A DNA stretch of 64,000 nt from Allolobophora icterica (GCA_963556255.1 OY744605.1:72779731-72843730); one strand, 5' to 3'; shown: positions 45,901 through 59,279, counted from the stretch's first letter. The notes: generated from the sequence alone by a model not told the origin. A program made the numbers and translations.

Positions 45901-46268
45901 AGTGCCTCAAATGAGGATGATGAAGGTAAGTACCCCTGACGCACCAACCTCCGGACTATATCCTCCTGCGCCTCCCGCTCCTGCCCACTCGCAAAACCCC
46001 AGCTTATACATTATGATTATATTATACATATACATAAGTATATATATATATGTAGGTCTATGTACATGAGTCAGACGCTGTTTCCATGAACAGTAGCAGG
46101 ACACTCATCAGAAGCATGGTTGTTCCTCTGTGGTTGAAGATTCTAAGAATCTTTTGGCTAATTTCAAGTGCAACCTCGATAACACTCACCAGAGAACAGA
46201 CAACCAATCCTATACGAGACGGAGACTTAGACTAAGAAGACAACGGATTCTATGGTTGTATATTTTGG

Positions 46269-46269
46269 C

Positions 46270-46309
<40 letters not shown>

Positions 46310-46324
46310 GTGTGTGTGTGTAGG
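46269..46324. repeat. (GT)n microsatellite
   Basis: Interrupted by two AG steps. Confidence 0.95.
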
Positions 46325-46455
46325 TGTGCGTGTGAGTGAGTATGTGTGTGACATAATTATTGTATTCTAGTTTCTTTGCAAAGAGAAAAAGCAGATGAGC
46401 AATGTAGGCTACAGATGCATCGAGCAAGCGAAATTATACGACCATCCTTCCCTCC

Positions 46456-46467
46456 GTCTTTCTGTCC

Positions 46468-46527
<60 letters not shown>

Positions 46528-46720
46528 GAGCTCATAATACTCTCTGCGCATTGCCTCCTCTCTGTGTGACTGTCCTTCTTTCTGTATGTATGTATTGTAT
46601 GTCTGTCTTTCTATTTGATTGTCTGTCTATCTGTCTGTCTGTGCTTAAAGCTCGCTGATCATTGCCTCCTCTCTGTCTGTCTATCTGTCTGTATGTCTGT
46701 CTGTCTGCCTGTCTGTAATA
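46456..46720. repeat. (GTCT)n microsatellite, pure then degenerate
   Basis: Pure about 46456-46528; imperfect CTGTCTGTAT words to 46720, with a partial local duplication around ATTGCCTCCTCTCTGT (46549 and 46661). Confidence 0.92.
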
Positions 46721-46823
46721 ATAGCGTAAGTTTTCGTCCCTTGGGCAAAACTAAGATTAAAAATTAAAACAAGCTACTAATGAGCATCGTAATCATCTGT
46801 GTCTTTGTCATCATCGTTCCACG

Positions 46824-46922
46824 CTTAATGATGATAATGATGATGATGATGATGATAACGACGACGACAACGATAATGATGATGGTGATGATGACAATAA
46901 TAATCATGATGATGATGACGTT
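46824..46922. repeat. Degenerate (GAT)n tract
   Basis: GATGATAATGATG words. Confidence 0.85.
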
Positions 46923-47215
46923 GTGATGCGTGAGAGACAGAGAGTTCTGAATTGGTCACGACCTGAAATTACTACAAAGACCCTCCGAACAGGATCCGAA
47001 TCTGATCCAGAGATGCAGGCAGCGGCAGTCGTAATTGTCTCGTCGATTGGATGCAGGTGGGGAGGGGGTAGGGAATGTTACGCTCCCTGCCCTTCCCTCT
47101 TACTCCAATTATCTAAACATCCTTTGTTTGTTTTGTAATTTTTAGTCAAATCTGTCCTAATAATAATCCCCAACGATCACTACGACCAATTGTGGGTATA
47201 CACCCTGATGATATG

Positions 47216-47300
<85 letters not shown>
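47216..47300. repeat. (GGCA)n microsatellite
   Basis: About 21 perfect units. Confidence 0.98.
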
Positions 47301-47429
47301 GGTGGAAACACTGTGATTATGAGGTTGTGCTTAATAACCCAAGTCTCAAACGATGCCGAGAAATCTCTAATCAAAGCATCATTGGAACCAGTAGCGTCAG
47401 AGGTAAGCGTCAGGGGTAGGCGGATTGTA

Positions 47430-48005
47430 TGAACAGAAAGCATACGTGCAGAGAAGGCAGAGAGAAGGCAAACATATGGTACTGGGAAGGCAGATAGGAG
47501 ACAGGAGAAGGTCAAGAGGATGCAATGAGCAGAAAGTACAAGTAAAAGGAAGGAAGAGTATAAACAGAGAGAAGGCGTAGTGAAGGTTTACTAGGCAAAC
47601 AGAAGACCGGAAGAAGGCAGAGAGAAGGGAGAGAAAATGCAGGGATAAGCAGAGAGAAGGCAGAGAGAAAGCAGGGAGAAGGCAGGTATAAGACAGAGAT
47701 AATGCAGAGAGAAGGCAGAGAGATGGCAGAGAGAAGGCAGGGAGATGGCAGAGAGAAGGCAGGAATAAGGCAGAGAGAAAGCAGGGAGAAGGCAGGTATA
47801 AGACAGAGATAATGCAGAGAGAAGGCAAAGAGATGGCAGAGAGAAGGCAGGAATAAGGCATAGAGAAGGCAGAGAGAAGGCAGGAATAAGTCAGAGAGAA
47901 GGCAGGAAGTGAGCAGGGATAGGGCAGAGAGAAGGCAGGGAGAAGACAGAGAGAAGGTTGGGAGAAGGCATGGTGGAGGCAGGCAGAAGGCAGAGAGTAG
48001 GCAGT
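47430..48005. repeat. AGAGAGAAGGCAG minisatellite
   Basis: About 570 bp of GAGAAGGCAGAGAGAAGGCAGG-like units. A longer word containing GGAATAAGGCAGAGAGAAAG recurs at about 47670 and 47762. Long minus-strand frames here come from the repeat. Confidence 0.9.
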
Positions 48006-48436
48006 GAGTCCGCCTACTGCTGCGAGGGACCCCGTAGTTTGATGGACGATTGGCGAATGCGTGCGATGACAATTGATCGACGAAGAAAGAGAAAGAAAAA
48101 GCGTTGATGACAGACTGAGTTTGATGACAATGTCGATAATGACAAAAACGCCGACTGATTGAATGGACTTTCTGTTACGGCCAAAAGTGAAGGCAATTCA
48201 GTTGTTGGCCTAAAACAAACTCCGCCGATCCCCCGTTTTTTGTCTTGTGCCTCTAGCTGTTGGCTGCAACAACACTTTGCCTCTTCAGTATGATGTCGAC
48301 CTCATTGCTTGAAGAAGGCCCTCAGCGACCGCGTGCTGCGCCGGTCAGCGCGTCAAAGGGTCACGCTCTCCAAGTCACTGCTTTTCCGAGAAAATTACTG
48401 GTGGTGATGGCTGCAGTGGTAGTGTTGTTGGTGATG

Positions 48437-48482
48437 ATAACGATGATGATGATGATGACGACGACGATGATGATGATGATGC
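48437..48482. repeat. (GAT/GAC)n tract
   Basis: Short trinucleotide array. Confidence 0.85.
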
Positions 48483-48955
48483 AGTATGACTATGTCTGCT
48501 CACTCCCTGACCTACTGAACCTTCTTCAACATATACACCCGAGTTTGCCGAAGATTTTACTGATCGCCTCAAAGAAATCAACTCCATCGCCCCGAATAAA
48601 CTTGAGAAGGGCAAACAAAATGATGCGGGCATCCGCTTCTTAATCCTCGTCCAACCCCAACCCATGCAGTAACAGCTGCTGCGGATACGGATGCTGAGCT
48701 TGGCGATGACGAAGTTGATACTGGACTATTAGGCCTTCGTCGTTAAGATCAACAAATCAAAACGTTTATAAAGCTCTAATGGGTCCTAAGATGCTTTGGA
48801 TGGTTGGGTGAATGGGTGAATGGTTGGGTGAATGGGTGTTTGGGTTCTTTTCAGAGGCGTAACTTTGGTCTAGAAAGTAGGAGGCACCAATTTCGTTTCG
48901 TTTCCTTTTTCACGACTGTTAAATATTTATAAAAGGGCCGTTGATGCGCCATGAC

Positions 48956-49050
48956 TAATAATGATGATGATGAATATAATAATAATTATAATAATAATAG
49001 CAGTCGTAGTAGTAATAATAGTAATAATAATAATAATGATAATGTATAAT
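48956..49050. repeat. Degenerate (AAT)n tract
   Basis: AATAATAATTATAATAATAATAG words. Confidence 0.85.
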
Positions 49051-49289
49051 AAAAATGAAGATGACGACAATGATGGCATCACAATGATGATGACGATTGT
49101 TAATTGTTATGAGTCTTGACGGCTCAAATATAGGCCTTCCTCCGGGAAGATAATAATGGCCATTGTTTCTCATGGCTATCAACAGAGCGTGGTACGGTAA
49201 CCTCCAGTCCAAACTTTAGGAGGTTTTCACGTGTTTGGTAGGGAAGCGAATCTGACCTTATCAGCTCATCGATTTTGTTTTGATTGAGT

Positions 49290-49425
49290 CGACCGAGCTA
49301 CTCTGAATAAGCTGTCTCCTAAGTCTAAGCTTTCTTTGAGTGCTCGTGAATAAGCTGGTGCCCTGCACTTGGCTTTCAAGTGGCGCTTTAGAAGTTTGGA
49401 GTTAGCGATTACGATTACGATTTAG
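49290..49425 (+). mobile_element. LINE/SINE 3' end with (ATTACG)n tail
   Basis: AATAAGCTGGTGCCCTGCACTTGG, GGCGCTTTAGAAGTTTGGAG, then CGATTACGATTACGATT. Confidence 0.75.
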
Positions 49426-49662
49426 AAATGACAAAATTACGATTGCCAAAGGATGGGCAAATTTCGGAATTTGGTGGCGCCAGTGAACGACGTTCTCGTA
49501 ACAAATCAATCGTGTAAGAATCGTGTTTGTGAGGTTAAAAAAGGTGCTAGATAATTGTTTTGATACATACACAGATGCACGCCTACATACATGCATCAAG
49601 CATGCATGCATATATACATACATCCTACACACACATGCATACATATATTCATACATTTATAC

Positions 49663-50245
49663 CAGTGTTGGGTATGAGTTAACTCAGATGAGTGTAAACT
49701 CACGAGTTAACTCACTTGCTGTGATTTATGAGTTTGAATTAACTCACCTTAAAGAGTGTGAGTTATGAGTTTGAGTTAACTCATATTTTCTGTGAGTTTG
49801 AGTTGTAACTGTCAATTATTTTAAACTCAACTCACTCTTCGGCACTCGGCACATATTATGTTGAAACAAGCCTTTTTTTTATATCGTCGGCTTTCCGTAC
49901 TGGTGAGTGGTGACGGCAGGGAGGGTCGTAAACACTGCTAGCGGACAGTGTTTAAGCAACGCATATTTTGTATATTGTGAACAGTTAGGAACAACATGGC
50001 TGAAGTACCGTGTATTCTTGATGGAAAATATTTTTCTGTTACAAGTAGGCGTGATGGAAAAATTGTTGCTCGATTAGAACGTGCTAGTATGAAACGTGTG
50101 AGTTTATGATTTAACTCATGTAACAAGTGAGTTTGAGTTAACTCATTTCACTTAGGATGAGTTGAGTTTGAGTTTAAACTCATTTTGAGGTGCATGAGTT
50201 GAGTTTTTATTTAACTCATTTCTTGTCTGAGTTTACCCAACACTG
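49663..50245. mobile_element. hAT MITE with GAGTTAACTC repeats, ATTTATAC target duplication
   Basis: Starts CAGTGTTGGGTATGAG and ends GAGTTTACCCAACACTG. Exact 8-bp flanks ATTTATAC at 49655-49662 and 50246-50253. About 100-bp arms on each side are filled with TGAGTTTGAGTTAACTCA words; a unique middle (about 49850-50090) carries a short minus-strand open frame with no recognised domain. Confidence 0.95.
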
Positions 50246-50825
50246 ATTTATACACATACATACATATACGCAAACATATTGCATACATACTATGTGATGG
50301 GCAACGCAATAGAACCACTCGTATTTATTCCGCGTTAAGCATCTAAAATCGTTTTGAAAAGGCGCTATAGGAATGATCGGATACAATTAAATACATTGCA
50401 GAGATAATAAGTATCATTAACGGCTAACTGTTGTTACTGTTATTGTTGTGAAGGTGGTTGGTGGTTTTGTGGTTTGAAGTCACATTTTCCAGTCTCTCTT
50501 CTTCTTTATAATTAAACCGTGCTTGGGTTAAATATCTGCTTTCTTTGAAGTTTTGGTGAAATCCATGGGACCCACGTATTCAAATGCCCTTCTCTTTATA
50601 AGTTTGAGAATCAAAGGCTCTTTACATGGGTTTAGTTGCTCTCAAATGTCCATTGCCAAGGGTTTGTGTAATGCTATTGTTAAATAGTTAATCTGAGTAT
50701 GTCAATGCTAGAAATTATTATATCATATCGCACTCTCCTGGTTAAACGCCACTATAATTGTCTAGCTCATTCTAAGCCCTAATTGATTAATTTATACAAG
50801 TTATTTGATAAGTCTTATTCGCTAC

Positions 50826-51075
50826 AGTTTGGTTGCTCTTAAATATCCCTGGCCAAGGGTTTAGTTGCTCTCAAATGCTCTTTGAGAAAGGTTTAGTTGC
50901 TCTTAAATGCCCTTTACCAAGGGTTTAATTGCTCTCAAATTCCTTTTGCCAAGGGTTTAATTACTCTCAAATGCCCTTTGCCTAAGGTTTAGTTGCTCTC
51001 AAATGCCTTTTGCCAGTGGTTTAGTTGCTCTGAAGTGCCCTTTGCCAAGGATTTAATTGCTCTTAAATGCGTTAC
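50826..51075. repeat. 32-bp minisatellite, GTTTAGTTGCTCTCAAATGC unit
   Basis: About eight diverged units of GTTTAGTTGCTCTCAAATGC + CCTTTGCCAAGG. Two isolated related words lie at about 50629-50665. Confidence 0.93.
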
Positions 51076-51480
51076 TAGGTATTCCATGCCTACCTGTTCG
51101 GAAGCTTTCGTGAAGCAACGTACTCGATGTCATTGCTGTTCGTTGTCTGTTGCTTCGGAAGTTGTTCTGTTGCATTCACCGATTAAACCAAACTGCAGAC
51201 AAACTGGGTCCTGGGTTTTAATTTGTACCACTCACGTGTGCACAGCGGACGCCTATAAATAGGCAACAGCCTAAAATGTAAAATACGGTAGCCGATAAGG
51301 GCCACGAAAGTCAGCGCTCAGATCACGGACAACTTAGATGTAGCCACGCCCACAAGCAATTAAATGACAGTAGGGCCTACTAGTCCGTCCGCAGAGTTTA
51401 ATTGTGAGACTAAAAAGACGATTGAGAGTTGTGGCCCATGATCCATGACCATTATCCATCAATCATCTTAGGCGCCGAAT

Positions 51481-51679
51481 CAGGGGCGTACTTTGGTCTA
51501 AAAAGTGGGGTACCAATTTCTTACATACACAAAGAGAGGCGGAGACTGAGATCTCTTGGAAGGCTCAATAATAAAATATTGATTGGCATTGCTTAGAAAG
51601 TGGGGTTACGGTACACACAGTAAAAAAAGTGGGCAGTACGGGTACCCTTCGTACCTCATAAATATAAATTACGCATATG
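51481..51679. mobile_element. hAT MITE, second copy of the 30410 family
   Basis: CAGGGGCGTACTTTGGTCTAAAAAGTGGGG to AAATTACGCATATG; 199 bp. Target duplication decayed (CGCCGAAT / CTCTGAAT). Confidence 0.85.
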
Positions 51680-52194
51680 CTCTGAATAGACCAGCTAGAT
51701 ACCTACCTAACTATAAAGTGCGCGCGTCATTTTTTCGCTCCCTTCGTTGCACTAATTCGACATGGCTTTAAGGATGCGGTTGCTCTCTGTCAAAAATTCA
51801 TGTTCCATCCCTCCCTACCTCCTTCTTTTCCAACCCCCACCGGCAATCGAATACAAACAAAATTAGTAGCTTGCCGAGCAAAGTTTAAAATTATTCGGCT
51901 TAATGTCGACATATATGGGCTGAACTTTGGACGAAAAAACGTCCTCCCTCACTCGCTTCCGTTCCGCTCTTCTTCACTTCTTGGCTCTATCGGTGGATTA
52001 AAGGGGTGGATTTCGAGTTCGTCCGTGGTTATCCAGAACCACCTGGTGAGCTAAGGAATCGTGACAAAAACATTCAGTATCTGTTTCCGGTTTTGTGACA
52101 GTATACAGAGGCCACCATACACGCGCTCACACCCGCTTTATAGATACAGCAGAGAGCGAAAGGAATGGACTGAGTCATGGTGGCCTTGTTTGCT

Positions 52195-52405
52195 TGATCC
52201 GGCACGATCTGATTTTGTTCACTGGTCTGGTTCAGTTCGGCATGGTCTGGTCTGGTCTGTCGGTTTTGGTCTGGTATAATTTTAGTTAGTCTTGTCTGGA
52301 TGGTCTGGGTTAGTCCGGTTTGGTGTAATTTGGTCTGGTTAGGCCTAGATTATATTTGACATGGTCTGGTTTGGTTTGGTTTGGTCTTGAGTAGTCCAGT
52401 CTTTC
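52195..52405. repeat. Degenerate GGTCTGGTTTGGTC tract
   Basis: Irregular GGTCTG/GGTTTG words on the plus strand. Confidence 0.85.
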
Positions 52406-52650
52406 AGTGCCGACCTTAGGGCTGTGCGAACCGTGCAATTAGCATGAACAAGACACCCTAATAATAATATTATGGTTTCGATTAAATCTTCTCTTTTGTC
52501 AATAAAATAAAGTCAAATGGAGCAACAGTTCAGTTTGTTTCAAAAATATATTAGCGCTGTGATGATTAGCAATGAAAAACAATTTTACTTGGGTCATGGG
52601 GGTCCGTACAGTATACTCTGAACAGGGCCAGGAATATCCAAGGCCGGCAC
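52405..52650. mobile_element. hAT-like MITE (CAGTGCCGGCCTTAGG family)
   Basis: CAGTGCCGACCTTAGGGC at one end and CCAAGGCCGGCAC at the other. Interior (GCTAATGAAAAACAATTT, TTTATTGACAAAAG, ATAATATTATGG) matches 57114-57438 in reverse order and orientation. Confidence 0.75.
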
Positions 52651-52930
52651 GTAGTCTGTAATGATTTGTTTGTTCTTCTGGTTTAGTATGGTTGGTTTCG
52701 CCCTGATTTTCCTTATCAGGAAGTCAGAGCGAACAGAGGAGTGTCTGTTCTTCCGTTCAGGCCATAGAAGCCTACAATATACGAGATGATTTATTCACAA
52801 CGACCGCAACAACAGCAACAACAATAAGAAGGACATACAATGACAAGGAAAACAAAAAGCAACAACTACCACAGCAAAAATCATCAACAAAAGCAACAAC
52901 GACCACTACAGCAGCAAAGACGACAACAGC

Positions 52931-53035
52931 GAAAAGAACAACAGCACAAACAACGACGACAACAAAAAGAACAACAGCACAAACAACGACAACAACGAAA
53001 AGAACAACAGCACAAACGACGAAAACAAAGCAGTT
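52931..53035 (+). repeat. 33-bp minisatellite (AGAACAACAGCACAAAC unit)
   Basis: Three units with exact 33-bp spacing (52935, 52968, 53001). Being a multiple of three it keeps an open frame (53-QQHKQR-type), but with no sign of a gene around it. Confidence 0.88.
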
Positions 53036-53430
53036 CTTGCTGCCTAGGGCCACGACGCATTCATGCAGAGCCAAGTCAACGCGAGATCAACAGAAGTTAT
53101 CCTACGTCAGAGGTTCGTCATCAGAAAAAGAACTGCTGTTCTCCCCCACCACACCCCCGAAGGCAAAGACACTCCCGTCGAGTGGGGGAGACACATGAGT
53201 GGAAGAATCGTTTAACCACGCGCACATAAGCACACACAAACACAAGCAGACACAGACACATACGCGCACAAACACACACACGTGCGCGGGATGAAACAGG
53301 AAGTCGTGCTCGAATTATGGAAGACATTGCCTTAGTCATTTTGAAAATCCCTTTTATAGACCTACGCCCTAAATATAAGCGTAACTAATACGGGCCTTTG
53401 ACGCTAACTCTAAAGCGTCATCTGCGGCAC

Positions 53431-53652
53431 CCAATGGTCAGTAGACCCGATGGTCAGTAGACCAATGGTCACTAGATCCGGTGGTCAGTAGACCCGGCGG
53501 TCAGAAGACCCAATGGTCAGTAGTCCCGGTGGTCAGTAGACCCAATGGTCAGTAGTCCCGGTGGTCAGTAGACCCGGTGGTCAGTAGACCCGATGGTCAG
53601 CAGACCCGATGGTCAGTAGATGCGGTAGTCAGTAGATCCAATGGTCAGTAGA
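53431..53652. repeat. 16-bp minisatellite, GGTCAGTAGACCCGAT unit
   Basis: About 13 units alternating CCCGGT, CCCGAT and CCAAT between GGTCAGTAGA words. Confidence 0.95.
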
Positions 53653-53726
53653 GGACGATTGGGTGCCACAGATAAACGCCCTTGGTATCCGATGCACTTC
53701 GCAACACATAAAACTGGAGATGACGA

Positions 53727-53818
53727 GAGAGACAGGCAGACAGACAAACAGACAGACAGACAGAGACAAACAGACAGAGAGACAGAGAGAGAGACGGATA
53801 GACAGAAAGAAAGAGAGA
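53727..53818. repeat. (GACA/GA)n microsatellite
   Basis: GAGACAGGCAGACAGACAAACAGACAG array, between the two minisatellites. Confidence 0.9.
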
Positions 53819-53940
53819 GAATCCAATGCAAAACTTGAGACTTCTATAGCGCCACTATACAATGTAAGACGCCCTTAATCGAAGCAGAGAAGGCGACGGA
53901 CGATGGATCCTCAGAGTGAACAGCAATCGAATCACAGAAC

Positions 53941-56285
53941 CAGCAGACAGAAGCGGACACAGGCAGATACAGGCAGACAGAACCAGACAGAAGCAGACAG
54001 AAGCAGACAGAAGCAGACAGAAGCAGACAGAACCAGACAGAACCAGACAGAACTAGACAGAACCAGACAGAACTAGACAGAAGCGGACACAGGCAGACAC
54101 AGGCAGACAGAAGCAGACACAGGCAGACAGAAGCATACAGAACCAGACAGAACCAGACAGAACCAGACAGAACCAGACAGAACTAGACAGAACCAGACAG
54201 AACTAGACAGAAGCGGACACAGGCAGACACAGGCAGACAGAAGCATACAGAACCAGACAGAACCAGACAGAACCAGACAGAACCAGACAGAAGCAGACAG
54301 AACTAGACAGAACCAGACAGAACTAGACAGAACCAGACAGAACTAGACAGAAGCGGACACAGGCAGACACAGGCAGACAGAAGCAGACACAGGCAGACAG
54401 AAGCATACAGAACCAGACAGAACCAGACAGAAGCAGACAGAAGCAGACAGAACCAGACAGAACCAGACAGAACTAGACAGAAGCGGACACAGGCAGACAC
54501 AGGCAGACAGAAGCAGACACAGGCAGACAGAAGCATACAGAACCAGACAGAACCAGACAGAACCAGACAGAACCAGACAGAACTAGACAGAAGCAGACAG
54601 AACTAGACAGAAGCGGACACAGGCAGACACAGGCAGACAGAAGCAGACACAGGCAGACAGAAGCAGACAGAAGCAGACAGAACCAGACAGAACCAGACAG
54701 AACTAGACAGAAGCAGACAGAACTAGACAGAAGCGGACACAGGCAGATACAGGCAGACAGAACCAGACAGAAGCAGACAGAAGCAGACAGAAGCAGACAG
54801 AAGCAGACAGAACCAGACAGAACCAGACAGAACTAGACAGAACCAGACAGAACTAGACAGAAGCGGACACAGGCAGACACAGGCAGACAGAAGCAGACAC
54901 AGGCAGACAGAAGCATACAGAACCAGACAGAACCAGACAGAACCAGACAGAACCAGACAGAACTAGACAGAACCAGACAGAACTAGACAGAAGCGGACAC
55001 AGGCAGACACAGGCAGACAGAAGCATACAGAACCAGACAGAACCAGACAGAACCAGACAGAACCAGACAGAAGCAGACAGAACTAGACAGAACCAGACAG
55101 AACTAGACAGAACCAGACAGAACTAGACAGAAGCGGACACAGGCAGACACAGGCAGACAGAAGCAGACACAGGCAGACATAAGCATACAGAACCAGACAG
55201 AACCAGACAGAAGCAGACAGAAGCAGACAGAACCAGACAGAACCAGACAGAACTAGACAGAAGCGGACACAGGCAGACACAGGCAGACAGAAGCAGACAC
55301 AGGCAGACAGAAGCATACAGAACCAGACAGAACCAGACAGAACCAGACAGAACCAGACAGAACTAGACAGAAGCAGACAGAACTAGACAGAAGCGGACAC
55401 AGGCAGACACAGGCAGACAGAAGCAGACACAGGCAGACAGAAGCAGACAGAAGCAGACAGAACCAGACAGAACCAGACAGAACTAGACAGAAGCAGACAG
55501 AACTAGACAGAAGCGGACACAGGCAGACACAGGCAGACAGAAGCATACAGAACCAGACAGAACCAGACAGAACCAGACAGAACCAGACAGAAGCAGACAG
55601 AACTAGACAGAACCAGACAGAACTAGACAGAACCAGACAGAACTAGACAGAACTAGACAGAAGAGGACACAGGCAGACACAGGCAGACAGAAGCAGACAC
55701 AGGCAGACAGAAGCAGACAGAAGCAGACAGAACCAGACAGAACCAGACAGAACTAGACAGAAGCGGACACAGGCAGACACAGGCAGACAGAAGCAGACAC
55801 AGGCAGACAGAAGCATACAGAACCAGACAGAACCAGACAGAACCAGACAGAACCAGACAGAACTAGACAGAAGCAGACAGAACTAGACAGAAGCGGACAC
55901 AGGCAGACACAGGCAGACAGAAGCATACAGAACCAGACAGAACCAGACAGAACCAGACAGAACCAGACAGAAGCAGACAGAACTGGACAGAACCAGACAG
56001 AACTAGACAGAACCAGACAGAACTAGACAGAACTAGACAGAAGCGGACACAGGCAGACACAGGCAGACAGAAGCATACAGAACCAGACAGAACCAGACAG
56101 AACCAGACAGAACCAGACAGAAGCAGACAGAACTAGACAGAACCAGACAGAAGCAGACAGAACTAGACAGAAGCGGACACAGGCAGACAGAACCAGACAG
56201 AACCAGACAGAAGCAGACAGAAGCAGACAGAAGCAGACAGAAGCAGACAGAAGCAGACAGAAGCAGACAGAGGCAGACAGTCAGA
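53941..56285. repeat. 2.3-kb VNTR of 10-bp units with 780-bp higher-order repeat
   Basis: Built of decamers AACCAGACAG, AAGCAGACAG, AACTAGACAG and AGGCAGACAC. The block 53945-54724 is repeated as 54725-55504 with one visible difference (G at 54400, T at 55180). Further partial copies of the same order follow to 56285. Stop-free minus-strand frames (Cys/Leu/Val/Ser-rich) are a consequence of the repeat. Confidence 0.97.
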
Positions 56286-56319
56286 AAGGCAAAACTTCGA
56301 CCGAAGTCGAGGAGCGCAA

Positions 56320-56451
56320 TCGATGATGACGATGACGACGATGATGATGATGACGATGATGACGATAACGATGACGACGACGACGACGATGACGACGACG
56401 ATAACGATAATGATGATGATGATGGTGATGATGGTGATGATGATGGTGATG

Positions 56452-56548
<97 letters not shown>

Positions 56549-56565
56549 CGATGATGATGGTGAAT
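56320..56565. repeat. (GAT)n/(GAC)n microsatellite, about 245 bp
   Basis: Trinucleotide array with GGT interruptions. Confidence 0.97.
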
Positions 56566-56799
56566 CATTACAGTCATCATCAGAACAATCGTCATCGCCA
56601 TCCTCAATATTAGCAGCAGCAATAATAACTGTAATAACTGTCGGCAAAATATCCCCGCCCCTCCCCCATACATACTGCCGATCCCTTAAATTTGCTCACA
56701 ACACGTAGGCCTAGCTATTAATAGTAAGGGGATTTTGTTTACGTCAGCATACCTGAGGCATTACGGAAGCATCGATTACTGAATGGGATCTTCAAAACC

Positions 56800-57010
56800 A
56801 CAACCACGCGTAAATTCACAAATAACAATCGTAATAGCAATCGTAAATTCCACAATTACAAAGCGCAAGTTGAGAGCTAAGGGCAGGGCACCAGCTTGTT
56901 CACGAGCGCTGAACCGAATCAGAGCGGTTGTCCAAGGATGAATTGGAAGGCGGAGAATGAGAAGAGTGCAACACCTTCAAGGCATTGTGCAGAGGCATCA
57001 AGAAGGCTCA
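56800..57010 (-). mobile_element. LINE/SINE 3' end, minus strand
   Basis: AATCGTAATAGCAATCGTAAATTC tail, then ACAAAGCGCAAGTTGAGAG and GGGCACCAGCTTGTTCACGAGCGCT; matches 49290-49425 reversed. Confidence 0.7.
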
Positions 57011-57113
57011 ATCAACTTCAGGTATGATAAGAAGGAGAATAGTCACCAGAGGCATGGATACAATACTGAGGTTGTACAAAGCATTGGGTAAGGCCACAGT
57101 TGGCATACTGCAT

Positions 57114-57438
57114 CAGTGCCGGCCTTAGGACATTTAGGGCCCCGTGCAAAGTATACTTTACGGGTCCCCATAACACAAGTCAAATTGTTTTTCATTGCTA
57201 ATCATTTTATTTTAGTAGATTGTTAACAAGTGCAGCAAGTCAAAATTAACTACACACGAGAATTCTGGGATATAGGCGAAGTTGACTTTTATTTTATTGA
57301 CAAAAGATAAGATTTAATCGAAACCATAATATTATTTGGGTGTCTGGTTCATGTTAATTTTCTGTGACATATTCGGCCCCTCCCTAAGTTGCGGCCCCGT
57401 GCGACCGCACGGTTCGCACGCCCCTAAGACCAGCACTG
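57114..57438. mobile_element. hAT-like MITE (CAGTGCCGGCCTTAGG family)
   Basis: CAGTGCCGGCCTTAGGAC at the start, CCTAAGACCAGCACTG at the end; partner of 52405-52650. Flanks ACTGCAT/ACTCCATC are not an exact duplication. Confidence 0.8.
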
Positions 57439-58025
57439 ACTCCATCCAGGTATGGAATCCATACCTGAAACAAGACGTTGAAAAAGGCATGGGAGAGGAA
57501 CAGCTCTATACATCAATCATATTTTTAGATAGGTTTTTGAACTAGTCGGGGTCTCCTCGGCCTAGGTAAGACACGTCCAATCCAGAATCGAGACCCTGAC
57601 TCAGTATCGACCTCCATGTCTTGGATTCATCCAGGACTGAGAATTTGGATGAGTTGGGGTCTTCATGACTTGGCTCGATCGAGGACCTTATCGAATCCGC
57701 TGAGGTCCTCTGTCCCTAAGTTGGAGATCAAAGTAACGTAGAACATAATTATTAGGTTTAATTCCCGAAGCGACGTCTTTAGGCCAAGGACTCTTGATGC
57801 AGAATTGCTCCTGCTCTGAACCAAGGTTAGAAGACTTCGAATGCGGCAATTGTTTGCTTTTCCAGTTCCTTTTGACCATAACGCCGATTATGAAACCACG
57901 ACGTTTGCTGTATAATTCCACTTGAGCCGAAGGAATTTCACAAGAGGCAACGCATCACATCATCGTTATTTTACGTCTCGATGTCAATCGGAAAAACCCG
58001 AAGAACTACGACTTGTATTGCATTG

Positions 58026-58355
<330 letters not shown>

Positions 58356-58883
58356 TGAATTTAACGGGCTAGGTAATTTTGCAGGTGGTTGCATGGCAGA
58401 CCTCACACAAACAAGCCTGTGCGCCTGCAGACACGGTAGCTCTCTAACGTGTTGGCAGTTCAACCACTCGCCACCTGATAAAGATACGAGAGAACAGCAC
58501 GTATATACCTCAACAAGCCTCATGTTTATAGCAGGGATTGGCGTGTTTCTGATACAATATTCAGTGGTTGAACCACATAAAACACTGGTTACATCTTGTT
58601 GTGTCGCATTGCAATGACGCAGACTAGAAAACCCGACGACGTGTGATTGACAGAGCAGCGATGCATACAGTACTGTACCAGAGGCGTAGTCTAACCAACA
58701 CAACGAGGCTTTTACCAGCCGTGATTTGACGGGAAATTCCCTTTGTGGGAAGGCGACAGAAAATTCATTTGCATTGGCTTCTGTCACGATGTAAACACAA
58801 AACAAAGGCTGTCTATTCATCTACCTGCGTAATTGGTCTACTAATTAATCAATTAGCGATTTAATCCGACCAACGATTTACAT

Positions 58884-59109
<226 letters not shown>

Positions 59110-59279
59110 GTTCGAGTTGTCTGCGTTATCTCTGATCGACCGACAGACTGATTGCCTTACTTATTTACTTACTTGTTTACTTGCTTACTTACTTACTAGC
59201 TTACTAACTCATAGCTTAGCTGGCAGAAATATATATATATATATATATATATATATGCTGTTTTAAAGGGTTTTATGTG

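Noticed and set aside
47397..48072. Minus-strand 154- and 186-residue frames (Ser/Pro/Leu/Phe/Cys repeats)
   Set aside because: Arise from the AGAGAGAAGGCAG minisatellite.
51800..52290. Overlapping plus-strand frames of 64-84 residues
   Set aside because: No conserved motif or splice support; the later ones run into the GGTCTG repeat.
54303..56060. Minus-strand open frames rich in Cys, Leu, Val and Ser over the VNTR
   Set aside because: A 10-bp repeat read three times gives a 30-bp period without stops; the frames follow the repeat and have no splice or start context.
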